A stretch of 48,281 bases of DNA from Dehalococcoidia bacterium (GTDB lineage Bacteria > Chloroflexota > Dehalococcoidia > UBA2979). Both the position numbers and the translations under genes were made by a program. The DNA is taken from the NCBI GenBank assembly GCA_020845735.1, contig JADLFF010000089.1, positions 1 to 48,281 on the forward strand. The letters run 5' to 3'. Numbering within the stretch: the stretch's first letter is position 1; every line of letters starts with the position of its first letter. This document shows, in pieces, positions 1 through 8,247 of the stretch. The notes below the pieces were generated by a model that was not told the origin of the DNA, made no database searches, and saw nothing but the letters and a program-made list of their open reading frames with translations.

Positions 1-826
1 CACGCAGCGCGTCGCCGAGCGCGGCCGGGTGCTGGAGGTGGAGTTGATGCGACCCAGGGAGGGTCGACATCGCCCCGTTCGGTAGCGCCTCGACTGCGGC
101 GCGCGCCGCCTCTTCGCTGCTCACCGTGGATTCTGCACCGCGGACCACGAGCGTCGGCACGCCGATCAAGGGAAGCAGCGCTCTATTGTCGAACTGAGGG
201 AACTCCGCAAGCGTCAACGGGTCGAGGCGTTGGTAGAGCTGTCCGCCAGCGTCGCTTGCGTAGCCCGTCTCCGCGAGCCGCCGCGCGTCAGCGTCTGCGA
301 TCCCCGGTGCTAGGCGTTTGAGACCTGTTTCGACTTCCTCGAGCGAGCCGAAGCGGCGAGCCGGCGCCCGGCCCGCCGTGCGCAATCTCTCGCGCTGCGA
401 GTCGGGAGGGCGAGGGTCGATATCGATGAACACGGCTGCCCAGAGCCGCTCTGGCTGCGTGGCTGCGACGATCATCGCTACGAGCGAGCCGGTGGAGTGT
501 CCTACAAGTGCGGCCGGCGATTCGAGATGATCGAGCACGCAGAGGACGTCGCCCACGTAGTCGTCCGGTGCGTAATGGCCCGTGCCCGCCGCGTCCGAGG
601 CACCGTGTCCTCGTGCATCGAGGGCCACTACGCGGAACCCTCCGAGGCGCAGCGCAACGCCATCCCATACGCGCCCCTGCTGCGCCGCCCCGTGCAGCAG
701 TAACACCGCGGGCTGGTGCGGCGGGCCCCAATCCCACGCCTGCAGGCGCGGTTTGCCTCCCACGCGTTCGATGACAACGGGGCGTGGTGGCGGAGGAGGC
801 GTGTCGGCCTGTCTACTCGTACTCAC
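1..826 (-). CDS. alpha/beta hydrolase (C-terminus cut by window edge)
   Basis: The minus strand from a GTG at 824-826 reads as an alpha/beta-hydrolase fold protein; the C-terminus lies outside the window. Visible marks are the strand-turn VLLLHGAAQ (oxyanion HG region), VVALDARGHGAS, and the nucleophile elbow LVGHSTGSL, where the usual G-x-S-x-G appears as G-H-S-T-G. Near the left edge come VPTLVVRGAES (the acid strand) and GSHQLHLQHP, which carries the likely catalytic His. The substrate cannot be read from sequence; esterases, haloperoxidase-like enzymes and C-C hydrolases all look like this. I found no upstream in-frame ATG, so GTG is the best start. It stands alone, followed upstream by about 600 bp without a convincing gene. 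Confidence 0.85.
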   Translation of the reverse strand, partial: MSTSRQADTPPPPPRPVVIERVGGKPRLQAWDWGPPHQPAVLLLHGAAQQGRVWDGVALRLGGFRVVALDARGHGASDAAGTGHYAPDDYVGDVLCVLDHLESPAALVGHSTGSLVAMIVAATQPERLWAAVFIDIDPRPPDSQRERLRTAGRAPARRFGSLEEVETGLKRLAPGIADADARRLAETGYASDAGGQLYQRLDPLTLAEFPQFDNRALLPLIGVPTLVVRGAESTVSSEEAARAAVEALPNGAMSTLPGSHQLHLQHPAALGDALR

Positions 827-1109
827 GTGACGGATGATATCGCCCGTAAGGTGACGAGGAAGAACGCGGAACCGTACGTCACCTAACGCAGTTGCCCGTG
901 GCCCGCCCCGCGGGAGTCGCTTCCGACGGTTCTTCAGCCTGACGATGAACGCGGGCGGAGGCGAGCGGCCTTTCCGAGTGGCTCTTGGGGTTCGAGTGGG
1001 CACCCACGGCAGCGGTTGGTTGTTCGTCCTGCAGAGCGGTTGGCGGCCTATGCGCAGGCGGGCTGCGTCCAACATCGCGTCTGAAAACTGGCGCCCGATG
1101 AATTGAGGC

Positions 1110-1304
1110 TCACATCCGCCGCTTGGCCGCATACCCGCAAGGGTATGCCAGCCGCGGCGTGACGAGTGAAGAAGACCCCGTCCACTCTCGCCAGTTGTAC
1201 CGCATCGCGCCCGTTAGCCCGAACATCGCAGCGATCGACAAGGCTATGGCACCGCGAAGGATGCCCCCGTACTCGACTACTCCCCGGTCGTGCCATCGCT
1301 CCAT
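1110..1304 (-). CDS. possible small one-TM protein (doubtful)
   Basis: A 64-residue frame with one plausible membrane segment (ILRGAIALSIAAMFGLTGAM, about residues 15-34) after a charged N-terminus. The ribosome-binding sequence is weak and placed too close to the ATG, and I do not recognise a family. Its 3' part overlaps a perfect palindrome at 1130-1147. It is the only frame in the 827-1439 stretch that looks at all protein-like; the rest of that stretch holds no gene I can support. Confidence 0.22.
   Translation of the reverse strand: MERWHDRGVVEYGGILRGAIALSIAAMFGLTGAMRYNWREWTGSSSLVTPRLAYPCGYAAKRRM
1130..1147. promoter_or_regulatory. CsoR-like palindrome CATACCC-GCAA-GGGTATG
   Basis: A perfect inverted repeat with 7-bp arms and a 4-bp spacer. 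It matches the TACCC-N4-GGGTA layout described for actinobacterial CsoR copper-repressor operators. No gene starts close by on either strand (the hydrolase starts about 300 bp to the left on the minus strand), so its target is unclear. Confidence 0.45.
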
Positions 1305-1439
1305 CCTCGCAAGGGTGGAGGCTCCAACATTCCCGGGGTCAGTCCAAAGCGACCCCGCTCGACCCGATCAGAGTGTGACGGACCATCGTGCCTTGTGGTG
1401 GTGCGGAAGGCCCTAGTCGAAGGGACTCCGGCTTCTAAT

Positions 1440-1595
1440 CTAACGTTGCCGGATGTACTTCCTCGGGTCGGCAACGAAGCTTGCGCGGCAGCCACCGGAA
1501 CAGAAGTAGTAGGTGGTCCCCTCAAACTCAGCGGATCCCGCCGCCCGATCTGACTCGACCGTCATCCCACAAACGGGGTCTTTGGCGCTTGCCAT
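1440..1595 (-). CDS. YHS-domain protein 1, putative metal-binding
   Basis: A 51-residue protein made of a single YHS domain: KDPVCGM near the N-terminus, then TTYYFCSGGC and a final FVADPRKYI. The DPVCGM cysteine and the C-x3-C pair are the expected metal ligands of YHS/TRASH-type domains, found alone or at the N-terminus of Cu+ ATPases and linked to copper. The ATG at 1593-1595 was chosen because GGAGGAGA sits just upstream and residues before it do not fit the family. A CsoR-like GGGGTA/TACCCC repeat lies about 65 bp upstream. It is the first of three stand-alone YHS proteins here (others at 14.4 and 17.6 kb). Confidence 0.85.
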   Translation of the reverse strand: MASAKDPVCGMTVESDRAAGSAEFEGTTYYFCSGGCRASFVADPRKYIRQR

Positions 1596-1658
1596 TGCTG
1601 TCTCCTCCACGGGCACACGACATGAACGACGCACTGCAACAACGTTCGGAACCCAATG

Positions 1659-1677
1659 TACCCCTACCCAGGGGGTA
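1659..1677. promoter_or_regulatory. CsoR-like operator upstream of YHS gene 1
   Basis: TACCCC-N7-GGGGTA, with a nested TACCC-N3-GGGTA and a further GGGTAG just to the right, 64 bp upstream of the YHS1 start. The layout resembles copper-repressor (CsoR/RicR) boxes. No csoR gene is in the window, so the link is by motif and by the metal-binding nature of the downstream gene only. Confidence 0.45.
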
Positions 1678-1955
1678 AGGGTAGTGGGGTGACCAATACA
1701 TCGCTCCTTCAGGGAGTCGACCCGTGAGAAGCACAAGCCCACTGTGCCCCGCTGTGATGGCTAAATTTGGCCCACCCCGACGCTCTCCGGCAGCGATGCA
1801 GAACGCTCCTACTGGCGAACGAGGAGCGTTCCACTGACGTGAGACCGTCAGAACGAGTGCCTTCACCCGGCAGGACGGAGTCCCTCCCCACACCGGCCCG
1901 CGGAGCCCGGACCGTCGGCGCGCGGAGTTCCGCTGGCGGGCACCGGTGCGCCGGG

Positions 1956-3269
1956 CTACAGGTAGCCAAGAGCGCGGGCGGCCGCGGTGAGTTCCTCGCG
2001 GAAGCGAGGGTGCGCGAGCCCGATGATCGCCCGCGCCCGCTCCGTCGTCGACCTCCCTTTGAGGCAGGCCGATCCGAACTCGGAAACGAGCCAGTGGACC
2101 TCGGTGCGGGGTGTTGTGACGATTGCGCCGGAGGTCAGCGTAGGTACCACACGGGAAAGCGTGCCGCCTCGGGCAGTCGAGTAGAAGGCGAGGATCGACT
2201 TCCCGTTTCGGGAATCGAAGGCACCCCGGGCGTAGTCCACCTGGCCGCCCGTGCCGCTGAACTGCGCTGTCCCCAGCGACTCCGAACAGCACTGTCCGGT
2301 CAGGTCAACCTCGAGGGTGGAGTTCACCGAGATGAGGTCGTCATTGCGGGCGATGTTCGCCGGGGCATTGACGTATGAGACGGGATGTGCTTCGACCGCG
2401 AGGTTGTCGTCCAGGAAGTTGTACATCCGCCGGCTACCCGCGGCGAACGTGAAGACTGCTTTCCCGGGGTGGAGTGTCTTGCGCGACCCGTCGGCCACCC
2501 CGCTCTCAATGAGGTCGACCATCGACTCGACGAACATCTCGGTGTGGATTCCGAGGTGGCGGTGACTCGCGAGATTCAGGGCAACCGCGTTGGGCATCCC
2601 GCCGATCCCGAGCTGGACACAGGCACCGTCCGGGATCATCTCCGCGATCGTGCGGCCGATGGCGCTGTCCTCCTCGCGTGGGGGTGGCGGGGGCAATTCC
2701 GGAAGTGGCGTCTCGGCCTCCACCACCGAGTCGAGCTCGCGGATATGGACCCAGCCGCCTCCGTGCACGCGCGGCATGCTCGCGTTCACCTGTGCCACGA
2801 CGTAACGAGCACGCTCGATCGCCGCGGGCGCGATATCGACACTCACACCGAGGCTCATGTAGCCGTTTCGGTCCGGCGGCGAGACGCTCACCAGCGCAAC
2901 GTCCACGTCCATGTACTCTCGGATCAGCCGGGGCATCTGATGGAAGTACGCTGGCGTGAAGACCGCCTCGCCCGCCTGTACCAGCGGGCGATCAGCGGCA
3001 CTCACGAACATTGACTCCCACCGCAGCGTGCCGAGCACGTCGGGCGCGAGGATCGTCCGGGCCGAGGCCGCCATCGGAATCAGCGAAGTGGCACGTGCGT
3101 CCTGGAGCTTTCCAGCGCGGACACGCTCGGCGAGCGCTTCGAGCAATGCGGTCGGCTCGCCCGCGGCCATGCTCGAGACGATGAGCGCGCCATCAGGGAT
3201 CGCCGCGATCGCATCCTCGGCTGAGCTTCGCCTGTCAGCAAACACTCTGTGCCATACGCCCGTGTTCAT
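1956..3269 (-). CDS. acetyl-CoA hydrolase / CoA-transferase family protein
   Basis: 437 residues, the usual length of class I CoA-transferases of the acetyl-CoA hydrolase/4-hydroxybutyrate CoA-transferase type. Family marks: IPDGALIVSSMAAGEPTAL early, VDVALVSVSPPDRNGYMSLG in the middle, and IPDGACVQLGIGGMPNAV followed by GIHTEMFVESMVDLIESG, where the Glu of TEMF/FVES is the usual catalytic region. The C-terminal GGQVDYARGAF and VHWLVSEFGSACLKGRS are also typical. It would move CoA between short-chain acids, or hydrolyse acetyl-CoA. The ATG at 3267-3269 gives the family N-terminus; the frame is open far upstream only as the shadow of the neighbouring sulfurtransferase. It lies 35 bp downstream of that gene, so the two are probably co-transcribed. 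Substrate is not decidable here. Confidence 0.92.
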   Translation of the reverse strand: MNTGVWHRVFADRRSSAEDAIAAIPDGALIVSSMAAGEPTALLEALAERVRAGKLQDARATSLIPMAASARTILAPDVLGTLRWESMFVSAADRPLVQAGEAVFTPAYFHQMPRLIREYMDVDVALVSVSPPDRNGYMSLGVSVDIAPAAIERARYVVAQVNASMPRVHGGGWVHIRELDSVVEAETPLPELPPPPPREEDSAIGRTIAEMIPDGACVQLGIGGMPNAVALNLASHRHLGIHTEMFVESMVDLIESGVADGSRKTLHPGKAVFTFAAGSRRMYNFLDDNLAVEAHPVSYVNAPANIARNDDLISVNSTLEVDLTGQCCSESLGTAQFSGTGGQVDYARGAFDSRNGKSILAFYSTARGGTLSRVVPTLTSGAIVTTPRTEVHWLVSEFGSACLKGRSTTERARAIIGLAHPRFREELTAAARALGYL

Positions 3270-3304
3270 CTGGGACTTCGCATCTTTCGGCGCACGCGGT
3301 TGCC

Positions 3305-4144
3305 TCAGGCGCTCCCCGTCACCAGCGGTGTGTCGTCGCGGTTCGCCCATTCCGCCATCGAGCCGTCGTACGCTTGTGCGGCCTCGTTGCCGAGCAGGCG
3401 CAGCACAAAGGTCGCGAACGCCGCACGGATCCCGGACTGACAGTAGGTGACGGTCGGGGCGTCGGGGTCGACCCCCGCGGCCTCGAGGATTCCTCGAATC
3501 TCGGGCAGCGACCTGAATCGACGGTACGGCGGTCCCTGCATCACACGAATCCACTCGAGGTGATGTGCCCCCGGTACGTGGCCGGCGCGCCGATTCTCCC
3601 GTGACTCCGTGCCGGTCCATTCCGCATCGGAGCGCGCGTCCCAGATCTGCTTGCCAGCGATGAGCGCCGCCTGCACGTCTGCCGCCGAGCAGCGCTCGAT
3701 GCTGCGCTCGCGAGCCTCGAATGTCCCTTCGGGGCGTCGCGCCGGTGCCGAGGTCAGCGGCCGGCCTTCCTCGAGCCATGCGTTGAGGCCGCCATCGACC
3801 ACGCGCACACGGTCGTGCCCGTAGAGTTGGAATACCCACCACAGCCGCGCGGCGTGGAGCGAGGCGTTGTCGTCGTACAGGATCACCTCGCCGTCCGAGG
3901 AGACGCCCAGGCGGCGAACGAGCGCGGCAAACTCCTCGGGTGGCATGACCAGCAAATCGTTGGTGTGCCCCTTCAGATAGGGGTGAGGGAGACCGGCGGC
4001 GCCCCGGATGTGTGCACGCCTGTATGCGACCGACTCGCCCGCATCGATCAGCATGAGCTCGGGGTCGTCGAGATGGTCGGCCAACCACTGTGTCGTCACG
4101 AGCAGCGGGTGGATGGCCATGGGATCAGGTGCGTGGAGAGACAT
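3305..4144 (-). CDS. two-domain sulfurtransferase (rhodanese / 3-mercaptopyruvate type)
   Basis: 279 residues with two rhodanese domains. The first (about residues 10-130) is the inactive copy, with LLVTTQWLADHL, a HIRGAAGLPH turn and GGLNAWLEEGRP. The second has KQIWDARSDAEWTG, GHVPGAHHLEW and the active loop TYCQSGIRA, whose Cys carries the persulfide. The C-terminal YDGSMAEWANRDD is typical of SseA/CysA2-type enzymes, which move sulfane sulfur from thiosulfate or 3-mercaptopyruvate. I chose the ATG at 4142-4144 because GAAGGA lies six bases upstream; a longer frame starts at 4177. In mycobacteria such a protein (SseA) works with a DoxX protein; a DoxX gene is 9 kb away here. Confidence 0.93.
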   Translation of the reverse strand: MSLHAPDPMAIHPLLVTTQWLADHLDDPELMLIDAGESVAYRRAHIRGAAGLPHPYLKGHTNDLLVMPPEEFAALVRRLGVSSDGEVILYDDNASLHAARLWWVFQLYGHDRVRVVDGGLNAWLEEGRPLTSAPARRPEGTFEARERSIERCSAADVQAALIAGKQIWDARSDAEWTGTESRENRRAGHVPGAHHLEWIRVMQGPPYRRFRSLPEIRGILEAAGVDPDAPTVTYCQSGIRAAFATFVLRLLGNEAAQAYDGSMAEWANRDDTPLVTGSA

Positions 4145-4811
4145 CAGGCATCCTTCGTGCGCGGCACCGAGCACCATCCTGCGCCGAGGGCGCGCTCACA
4201 GTGCTGCCGCAATACGCATCCTTGGCGTCTTGAGAAGCCCCCCGGGTCTCGTGACCAGGAGTGAGTTCGAAGCTTGCCCGCGCTGGTGCCCGGCGGAGGA
4301 CGACCGGGCAGCCGAGGTGCGCATGGCGCGGCGCCCATCGCGGTCGCTCTCTTTCGACCACCACGCCGAGTGGCGTGACGTACGGCCGGCAGGGCCGGCT
4401 TGTGCGGAGGGGCCCCGAGAAGGACGCATGGCCCGTATCACCCCGCTGATGAAGGAGCAGGGCCCGTTCGAGATGCGCCGGCACCTCGAAGGGCGGCGAG
4501 CGTGCCCCGTCGGGTCGCCATAGTACTCGCGCGGCCGCGGAAGGGGGTCCCGTACACGGCTCCGAGTGGCACATTGTACTGTCGGTCTGAAGATCCCTAG
4601 CCCGTCTCAGTTACCAGTGCACTCGCGGCGGTCCCATCCCCCGTGGCGGTGAGGGCTCTGTCGCGCTGTCACTGGAACAACTCGACCCGAAACGGTGTGC
4701 ACCGTACTCGTCGAGCGGTCCTGATGATCTGGTTGATTCGTTCCCGCCGCGTCCCCACGGCTGGATGCGTCTGCTACCTGTGCCGCGCATCGGGTCTCCT
4801 GCCGTGCATCG
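4145..4811. other. 667-bp stretch without a supported gene
   Basis: Frames here overlap on both strands and none has a family signature, a good ribosome-binding site or plausible composition. It contains a tight GC-rich repeat, GCCGGC-AGG-GCCGGC, at about 4385-4399. I see no tRNA or other RNA gene. Confidence 0.5.
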
Positions 4812-5249
4812 TCACTCGGCGGGCTTCCCTTCCGAGATCGGCGCGTCAGCCAGCAGCAACGTGACTGTCAGGTCCGGCAACATCCTCGCGAGCGTCGCCT
4901 GGCGGCGGTCGAGCGTCGCCAGCGCGAGATCAGCGGAAGCGCAGGTGTAGGCGATGAGCAGGTCGTGGATGTTGCCACCGAGGTTGAGCGCGCGCCCCTG
5001 GCGTAGCGCGGCAACATAGACGCCCGCAGGCGTAGCAACGATCCGGTCCTCAGCGATCCAGGGGCTCAGCGCCTGTTCAACCGTCGCCGGGTCGAGGTTC
5101 CAGGGAGCCCGCCGCAACACCGCCCACGTCTCCGCCAGGACGATGCCGGGGATGCGCCCGCTGGCGGCGGCCAGCACCGACGGCCGAGCCAGCGCGTGGA
5201 ACTCGTGGTTCTGCGTCAGGCCTGCCACCAGTACGGACGTGTCGATCAC
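4812..5249 (-). CDS. vapC: VapC-type PIN-domain toxin
   Basis: 145 residues from a GTG start that overlaps the antitoxin stop by four bases (GTGA). The PIN-domain acids are present: Asp3 in MIDTSVLV, Glu40 in VLAETWAVL, Asp96 in IHDLLIAYT and Asp114 in ATLDRR. Such toxins are Mg2+-dependent RNases, often cutting tRNA or rRNA, and are held inactive by the cognate antitoxin. The order antitoxin-toxin and the overlap are typical of VapBC. Target RNA cannot be inferred. Confidence 0.9.
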   Translation of the reverse strand: MIDTSVLVAGLTQNHEFHALARPSVLAAASGRIPGIVLAETWAVLRRAPWNLDPATVEQALSPWIAEDRIVATPAGVYVAALRQGRALNLGGNIHDLLIAYTCASADLALATLDRRQATLARMLPDLTVTLLLADAPISEGKPAE

Positions 5250-5503
5250 TGTCGCTCACGATCGCGGTGGATAGCGTCGAGGCTCTCTTGGTTCGAGATC
5301 GGGCCGGCGTCCTCGATCACGATCAAGGGGATGCCGTCAGCGGCGATCCGCACGTCGGCTGGACGGCGCGGTTCGAGCAGCACTCCCTCGGAGGTTGCGA
5401 TGAGCTCCAGTGTTCCGCCGGCCGCTATGCCCAACCGCTCGCGTTCTCGCAATGGGATCACAACGCGCCCCTGACGATCGACATTCACCTGAACAGAAGT
5501 CAT
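5246..5503 (-). CDS. vapB: VapB-type antitoxin, AbrB/SpoVT fold
   Basis: 85 residues. The N-terminal half is a swapped-hairpin AbrB-type DNA-binding domain (VQVNVDRQGRVVIPLRERERLGI), followed by LELIATSEGVLLEPR; the C-terminal tail, rich in charged residues, would wrap and inhibit the toxin. The start is taken at the internal ATG (5501-5503) because GGAGG lies six bases upstream, inside the longer frame that begins at 5524. It would repress its own operon, and a palindrome at 5547-5562 is in the right place for that. Confidence 0.88.
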   Translation of the reverse strand: MTSVQVNVDRQGRVVIPLRERERLGIAAGGTLELIATSEGVLLEPRRPADVRIAADGIPLIVIEDAGPISNQESLDAIHRDRERQ

Positions 5504-5546
5504 CCCGTTCCTCCGGTTGGCCATGGGTCGAGCGGTGGCATTGTAT

Positions 5547-5562
5547 CACCATTCGGATGGTG
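5547..5562. promoter_or_regulatory. palindrome upstream of vapBC, likely operator
   Basis: CACCAT-TCGG-ATGGTG is a perfect inverted repeat about 45 bp upstream of the chosen vapB start, where an AbrB-type antitoxin would bind to repress its own promoter. A role as a hairpin cannot be excluded. Confidence 0.5.
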
Positions 5563-5726
5563 TTCGTGGCGAATGTCACCCGTGCAACATGGCCAGGAGC
5601 CGGTGGGCGTGCCCAGCGGAGAGATTCGACCCTACTTGTGCGGCAATCGCATGCGGATTCGGAATCTGAGCTTCTGAGCACCGTCCCCGCTTACAGGGTG
5701 AACTCGAGCGTGAACGGCACGGAGCG

Positions 5727-5772
5727 GATTTCGCACACCCGAACTGTCATGCCTATGTTCGTGCAATGGTGA
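5727..5772. repeat. 46-bp imperfect direct repeat, left copy (att-like)
   Basis: 38 of 46 positions match 19701-19746, same orientation, without gaps; shared blocks are GATTTCGCAC, TGTCATGCC, ATGTTCGT and CAATGGTGA. The right copy spans the last codons and 3' flank of the serine recombinase gene. Read on the minus strand, this copy gives T-I-A-R-T-stop, a degenerate version of the recombinase C-terminus (T-I-E-R-T-S-A-stop). The rest of the 5504-5956 interval has no gene. Confidence 0.6.
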
Positions 5773-5956
5773 TAGCGAATATGCGGGTACTCATTTAGTT
5801 ATCGACACGCACGTGCCGTGCCGACATCGAGGTGGCGGGGAGGCACCATACTCTCGAAAGCCGAGGCTCGACCCAACCCAGATTCGCGGCACGTCGGACA
5901 GTCGCCAACAGCATCGGACCGTCGGCTAACGTCCTCAGCGTCTCGGAGCCGGTCTG

Positions 5957-6250
5957 TCAGAAGGCGGCTCGCACGACGATCTCCTCGTCACGTTCTTCGA
6001 CCTGCAGTCCGAGGGACGGGCAGCACACCGCTTCTTCCTCCGCGAATTCATTCGCGAGCAGCCAGTGCTCCTCGTCGCGCGGCAGCCGGACTTCGTAGCC
6101 CGTCGCCGCCGCGCTGAACGCCCCGTCCTCGAGTAGCCGATCGATCGGCACGCGGCGGGTACGAGCGGCCTCGGAGGTCAGCAGGCATACCGGCTCACCG
6201 CCCGGATCGCTGGGCTCAACGCGACGAACACGAGCGGGTATATCTGCCAT
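5957..6250 (-). CDS. small protein with C-terminal CCPSL motif
   Basis: 97 residues with GGGGAG six bases before the ATG. The second half (DGAFSAAATGYEVRLP, then WLLANEFAEEEAVCCPSLGLQV) resembles small proteins often seen in mercury and other heavy-metal clusters that carry an E-R-x-C-C-P-F-L motif after a Trp helix. The adjacent cysteines suggest metal or thiol chemistry, but the function of that group is not known to me. A separate CLL motif with one more Cys lies near residue 22. The gene is alone, just downstream of the ABC/cytochrome operon. Confidence 0.7.
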   Translation of the reverse strand: MADIPARVRRVEPSDPGGEPVCLLTSEAARTRRVPIDRLLEDGAFSAAATGYEVRLPRDEEHWLLANEFAEEEAVCCPSLGLQVEERDEEIVVRAAF

Positions 6251-6368
6251 CTTTGGCTCCCCTGCTACCCATGCCCCTCTTTGGGGGTCTCATCGGACCG
6301 TACGAGTTGGGTGCGTGTCGGCTGGCCCGGACATGGGACTCCACTTGGCCTTCCGGTTGCAGCTCGCA

Positions 6369-6758
6369 CTACTCGATTCCGACCGCGCGCTGCTCTTCGC
6401 GCACGAACGCCACGATTGCCTCGATCTGCGCGTCGGTGAGCCCCTCGACCGGCGGCATGTTCCCGAAGTTCCAGTGATGAGCGCGAGCGCCCGCCTTGGC
6501 GGCCAGGAAGAACGCGGCGTCCGCGTGGTGCCCCGGACGGTAGATCGCATCCAGGAACGGCGGGCCCTGGTCGGTGCCGCGTAAGTCCGCCCCGTGGCAG
6601 GACGCGCAGGCCTGCGCGTAGAGGGCGGCGCCGTCTGCCCCGGTGAACGTGGTGGCCGTCCCTTCTGGGTTGCCCCCGCAGGCAGCGACGACCGCAGCCA
6701 CCGCTGCCACAGCGACTGCCGCGCCCACCCTCCAGTCCGCCATGCCAATCCCCTTCAT
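6369..6758 (-). CDS. lipid-anchored monoheme cytochrome c
   Basis: About 125-129 residues. An N-terminal signal ends in the lipobox VVAAC, so the mature protein is anchored outside the membrane. CASCHG binds one heme c, and NMPPVEGLTDAQIEAIVAFVR holds the distal Met ligand and the C-terminal helix of small class I cytochromes. ATG at 6758 overlaps the upstream permease stop (ATGA) and gives a Lys in the signal peptide; an ATG at 6743 has AAGGGG upstream and is equally possible. It is the last gene of a run with an ABC ATPase and two permeases, so it may use or report on what the transporter handles. Confidence 0.88.
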   Translation of the reverse strand: MKGIGMADWRVGAAVAVAAVAAVVAACGGNPEGTATTFTGADGAALYAQACASCHGADLRGTDQGPPFLDAIYRPGHHADAAFFLAAKAGARAHHWNFGNMPPVEGLTDAQIEAIVAFVREEQRAVGIE

Positions 6759-7513
6759 CGCAGACCCACGATCGCACGCCGGAACGCGAGCAAGCCGATG
6801 GCAGCCACCGCTCCCAGGTACAACAGCGATACGAGCAACGCGTCGAGCTGGTCGAAGCCTGCCGTGAACGAGACGTCGAGTAGCACGTCCATCGGCCAGT
6901 AGCCGGGAAGCAGCTTCACCCACCAGGCAACCGCCTCGCGCGGGAACATCGGGTTCTGGATGAGCCCGATGTCGATCATCGGCGCGAAGAACATCAGGTA
7001 GGTGCCGCTCATCGGCGAGAGGAACATGCCGACCGCCGCGCCCAGGAACGCGTACTGCAGCGCCGAGACGAGATTGACGAGGAAGAACAGACCGAGCTGC
7101 TCCGGCCGGAAGTCGACCAGCGTGACCAGCACGCTGACCGTGGTGATGGCGAGGCTCAGGCCCGCGATCACTACGAGCCGCGCAAGCAGCAGGTTGAGCG
7201 CGGGGAAGCCGGCACGCACGAGGCGGCGGTCGCCCTCCCGGCTCACGATCATCACGAACATCCCGAGGATGCCCGCAAGGAACGAGACGGTCATCGGCAC
7301 CATGATCGCGCCGTGCAGGTCCCTCATCCCGACCGGCGCGAGAGCACTGTCGCCGCCCTCGACCACCGTGACCACAAACGGCACGTCAGGGGTGCGCGCG
7401 AACGAGAGCGTGATGAAGGCGATCGGCAGCCCGACCAGTAGCACGACGAAGAGCGCGTTGCGGAGATGTTGCCGCAAACCCATCGTGGTGGCGGTGGTGA
7501 GCTGAACGAACAT
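6755..7513 (-). CDS. ABC-2-type permease subunit 2
   Basis: 252 residues, six predicted membrane segments: VVLLVGLPIAFITLSF, then MVPMTVSFLAGILGMFVMIV, LARLVVIAGLSLAITTVSVLV, LGLFFLVNLVSALQYAFLGAAVG, a loop with LPGYWPMDVLLD, and a final LLYLGAVAAIGLLAF. The motif REGDRRLVRAG after the second segment is repeated in the neighbouring permease as RGADRRLVRAG, so the two are paralogues that could form a heterodimer. It starts two bases after the stop of subunit 1 and shares ATGA with the cytochrome gene. The substrate is unknown; NosY-type permeases of copper-site assembly have the same general form. Confidence 0.85.
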   Translation of the reverse strand: MFVQLTTATTMGLRQHLRNALFVVLLVGLPIAFITLSFARTPDVPFVVTVVEGGDSALAPVGMRDLHGAIMVPMTVSFLAGILGMFVMIVSREGDRRLVRAGFPALNLLLARLVVIAGLSLAITTVSVLVTLVDFRPEQLGLFFLVNLVSALQYAFLGAAVGMFLSPMSGTYLMFFAPMIDIGLIQNPMFPREAVAWWVKLLPGYWPMDVLLDVSFTAGFDQLDALLVSLLYLGAVAAIGLLAFRRAIVGLR

Positions 7514-7515
7514 CG

Positions 7516-8247
7516 TCAGCCCCTCGCCGCCGCGCGATGGAACGAGATTGCGGCGAGCATCCCGACCACCGCTGCGTATGCGCCGATGTAAACCCAGTGC
7601 ACGCTGTCGTGTGGCTGGCCCGCGGTGACATACAGCAGCACCTTCGTTGGGTAGAAGGTCGGGAGCAGGTTCAGCCCGATGCCGGAGGGGTCACCGAATA
7701 ACGGGCTGGCGATGAAGGCGTCCATCACGAAGAAGAACAGCAGCGCGAACGAGCCCTCGAGCTCGCCGGGGATCAGCGACCCGATCAGGACGCCGAGCGC
7801 GCCATACAACAGCGCCGCCAGGTACATCACCAGCAGCATCTGTGCGTGGTCGATCGGGGTCAGCCGCGTCAATAGCAGCAGGTAGCTGGCGGCCGTCGCG
7901 AGGCCGCCGAAGATCGCGATCACCGCGAATCGTAGCGCCACGATCTGTAGCGGCCGGTAGCCGGCTCGCACCAGGCGCCGGTCGGCGCCGCGCGCGCCGG
8001 TGATCATGAAGAAGCCCATCATCCCGGTGAGGAACGCCGCGGCCCAGAGCGCGCCCATCGATTCGGCCATGTCGGTCGTCAGACCGGTCGCGAAGACCTG
8101 CGAGATGCGGCTCAGTGAGTCGCTAACGGCGAAGATCACGAGCGCTGGGATCACGACCAGCAGCACGATGTTGAGCGTGGTGCGGAAGTACTCGCGCACG
8201 AACATCGAGAGCGGCGCGGTCCAGCGCGCCGTCCGCTCAGCGCTCAC
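7516..8247 (-). CDS. ABC-2-type permease subunit 1
   Basis: 243 residues from a GTG, with six predicted membrane segments (for example NIVLLVVIPALVIFAV and LWAAAFLTGMMGFFMITGA) and the RGADRRLVRAGYRPLQ loop shared with subunit 2. The LLPTFYPTKVLLY region before the last segment corresponds to LLPGYWPMDVLLD in the paralogue. It overlaps the ATPase gene by about ten bases, so the three transport genes are one operon. Export or membrane-protein maturation is more likely than solute uptake, because no binding protein is encoded. Confidence 0.85.
   Translation of the reverse strand: MSAERTARWTAPLSMFVREYFRTTLNIVLLVVIPALVIFAVSDSLSRISQVFATGLTTDMAESMGALWAAAFLTGMMGFFMITGARGADRRLVRAGYRPLQIVALRFAVIAIFGGLATAASYLLLLTRLTPIDHAQMLLVMYLAALLYGALGVLIGSLIPGELEGSFALLFFFVMDAFIASPLFGDPSGIGLNLLPTFYPTKVLLYVTAGQPHDSVHWVYIGAYAAVVGMLAAISFHRAAARG

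Noticed and set aside
1956..4088. A 710-residue minus-strand frame covering two genes
   Set aside because: Only its last 437 residues are the CoA-transferase; the rest is the shadow of the sulfurtransferase, which is in another frame.
4720..4770. A TGGTTGATTCG stretch resembling a tRNA T-loop
   Set aside because: No matching acceptor stem, anticodon arm or D-arm around it.
6261..6286. CTACCCATGCCCC and a CCCC-N5-GGGG repeat before the CC-motif gene
   Set aside because: It lacks the final G of the motif and is only 16 bp from the start codon; too weak to list as an operator.
7500..7513. GATGTTCGTTCA shared (opposite strand) between the permease 2 start and the 19.7-kb repeat
   Set aside because: Only 12 bases, in coding sequence and in the opposite orientation; the flanks do not match, so it is taken as chance.
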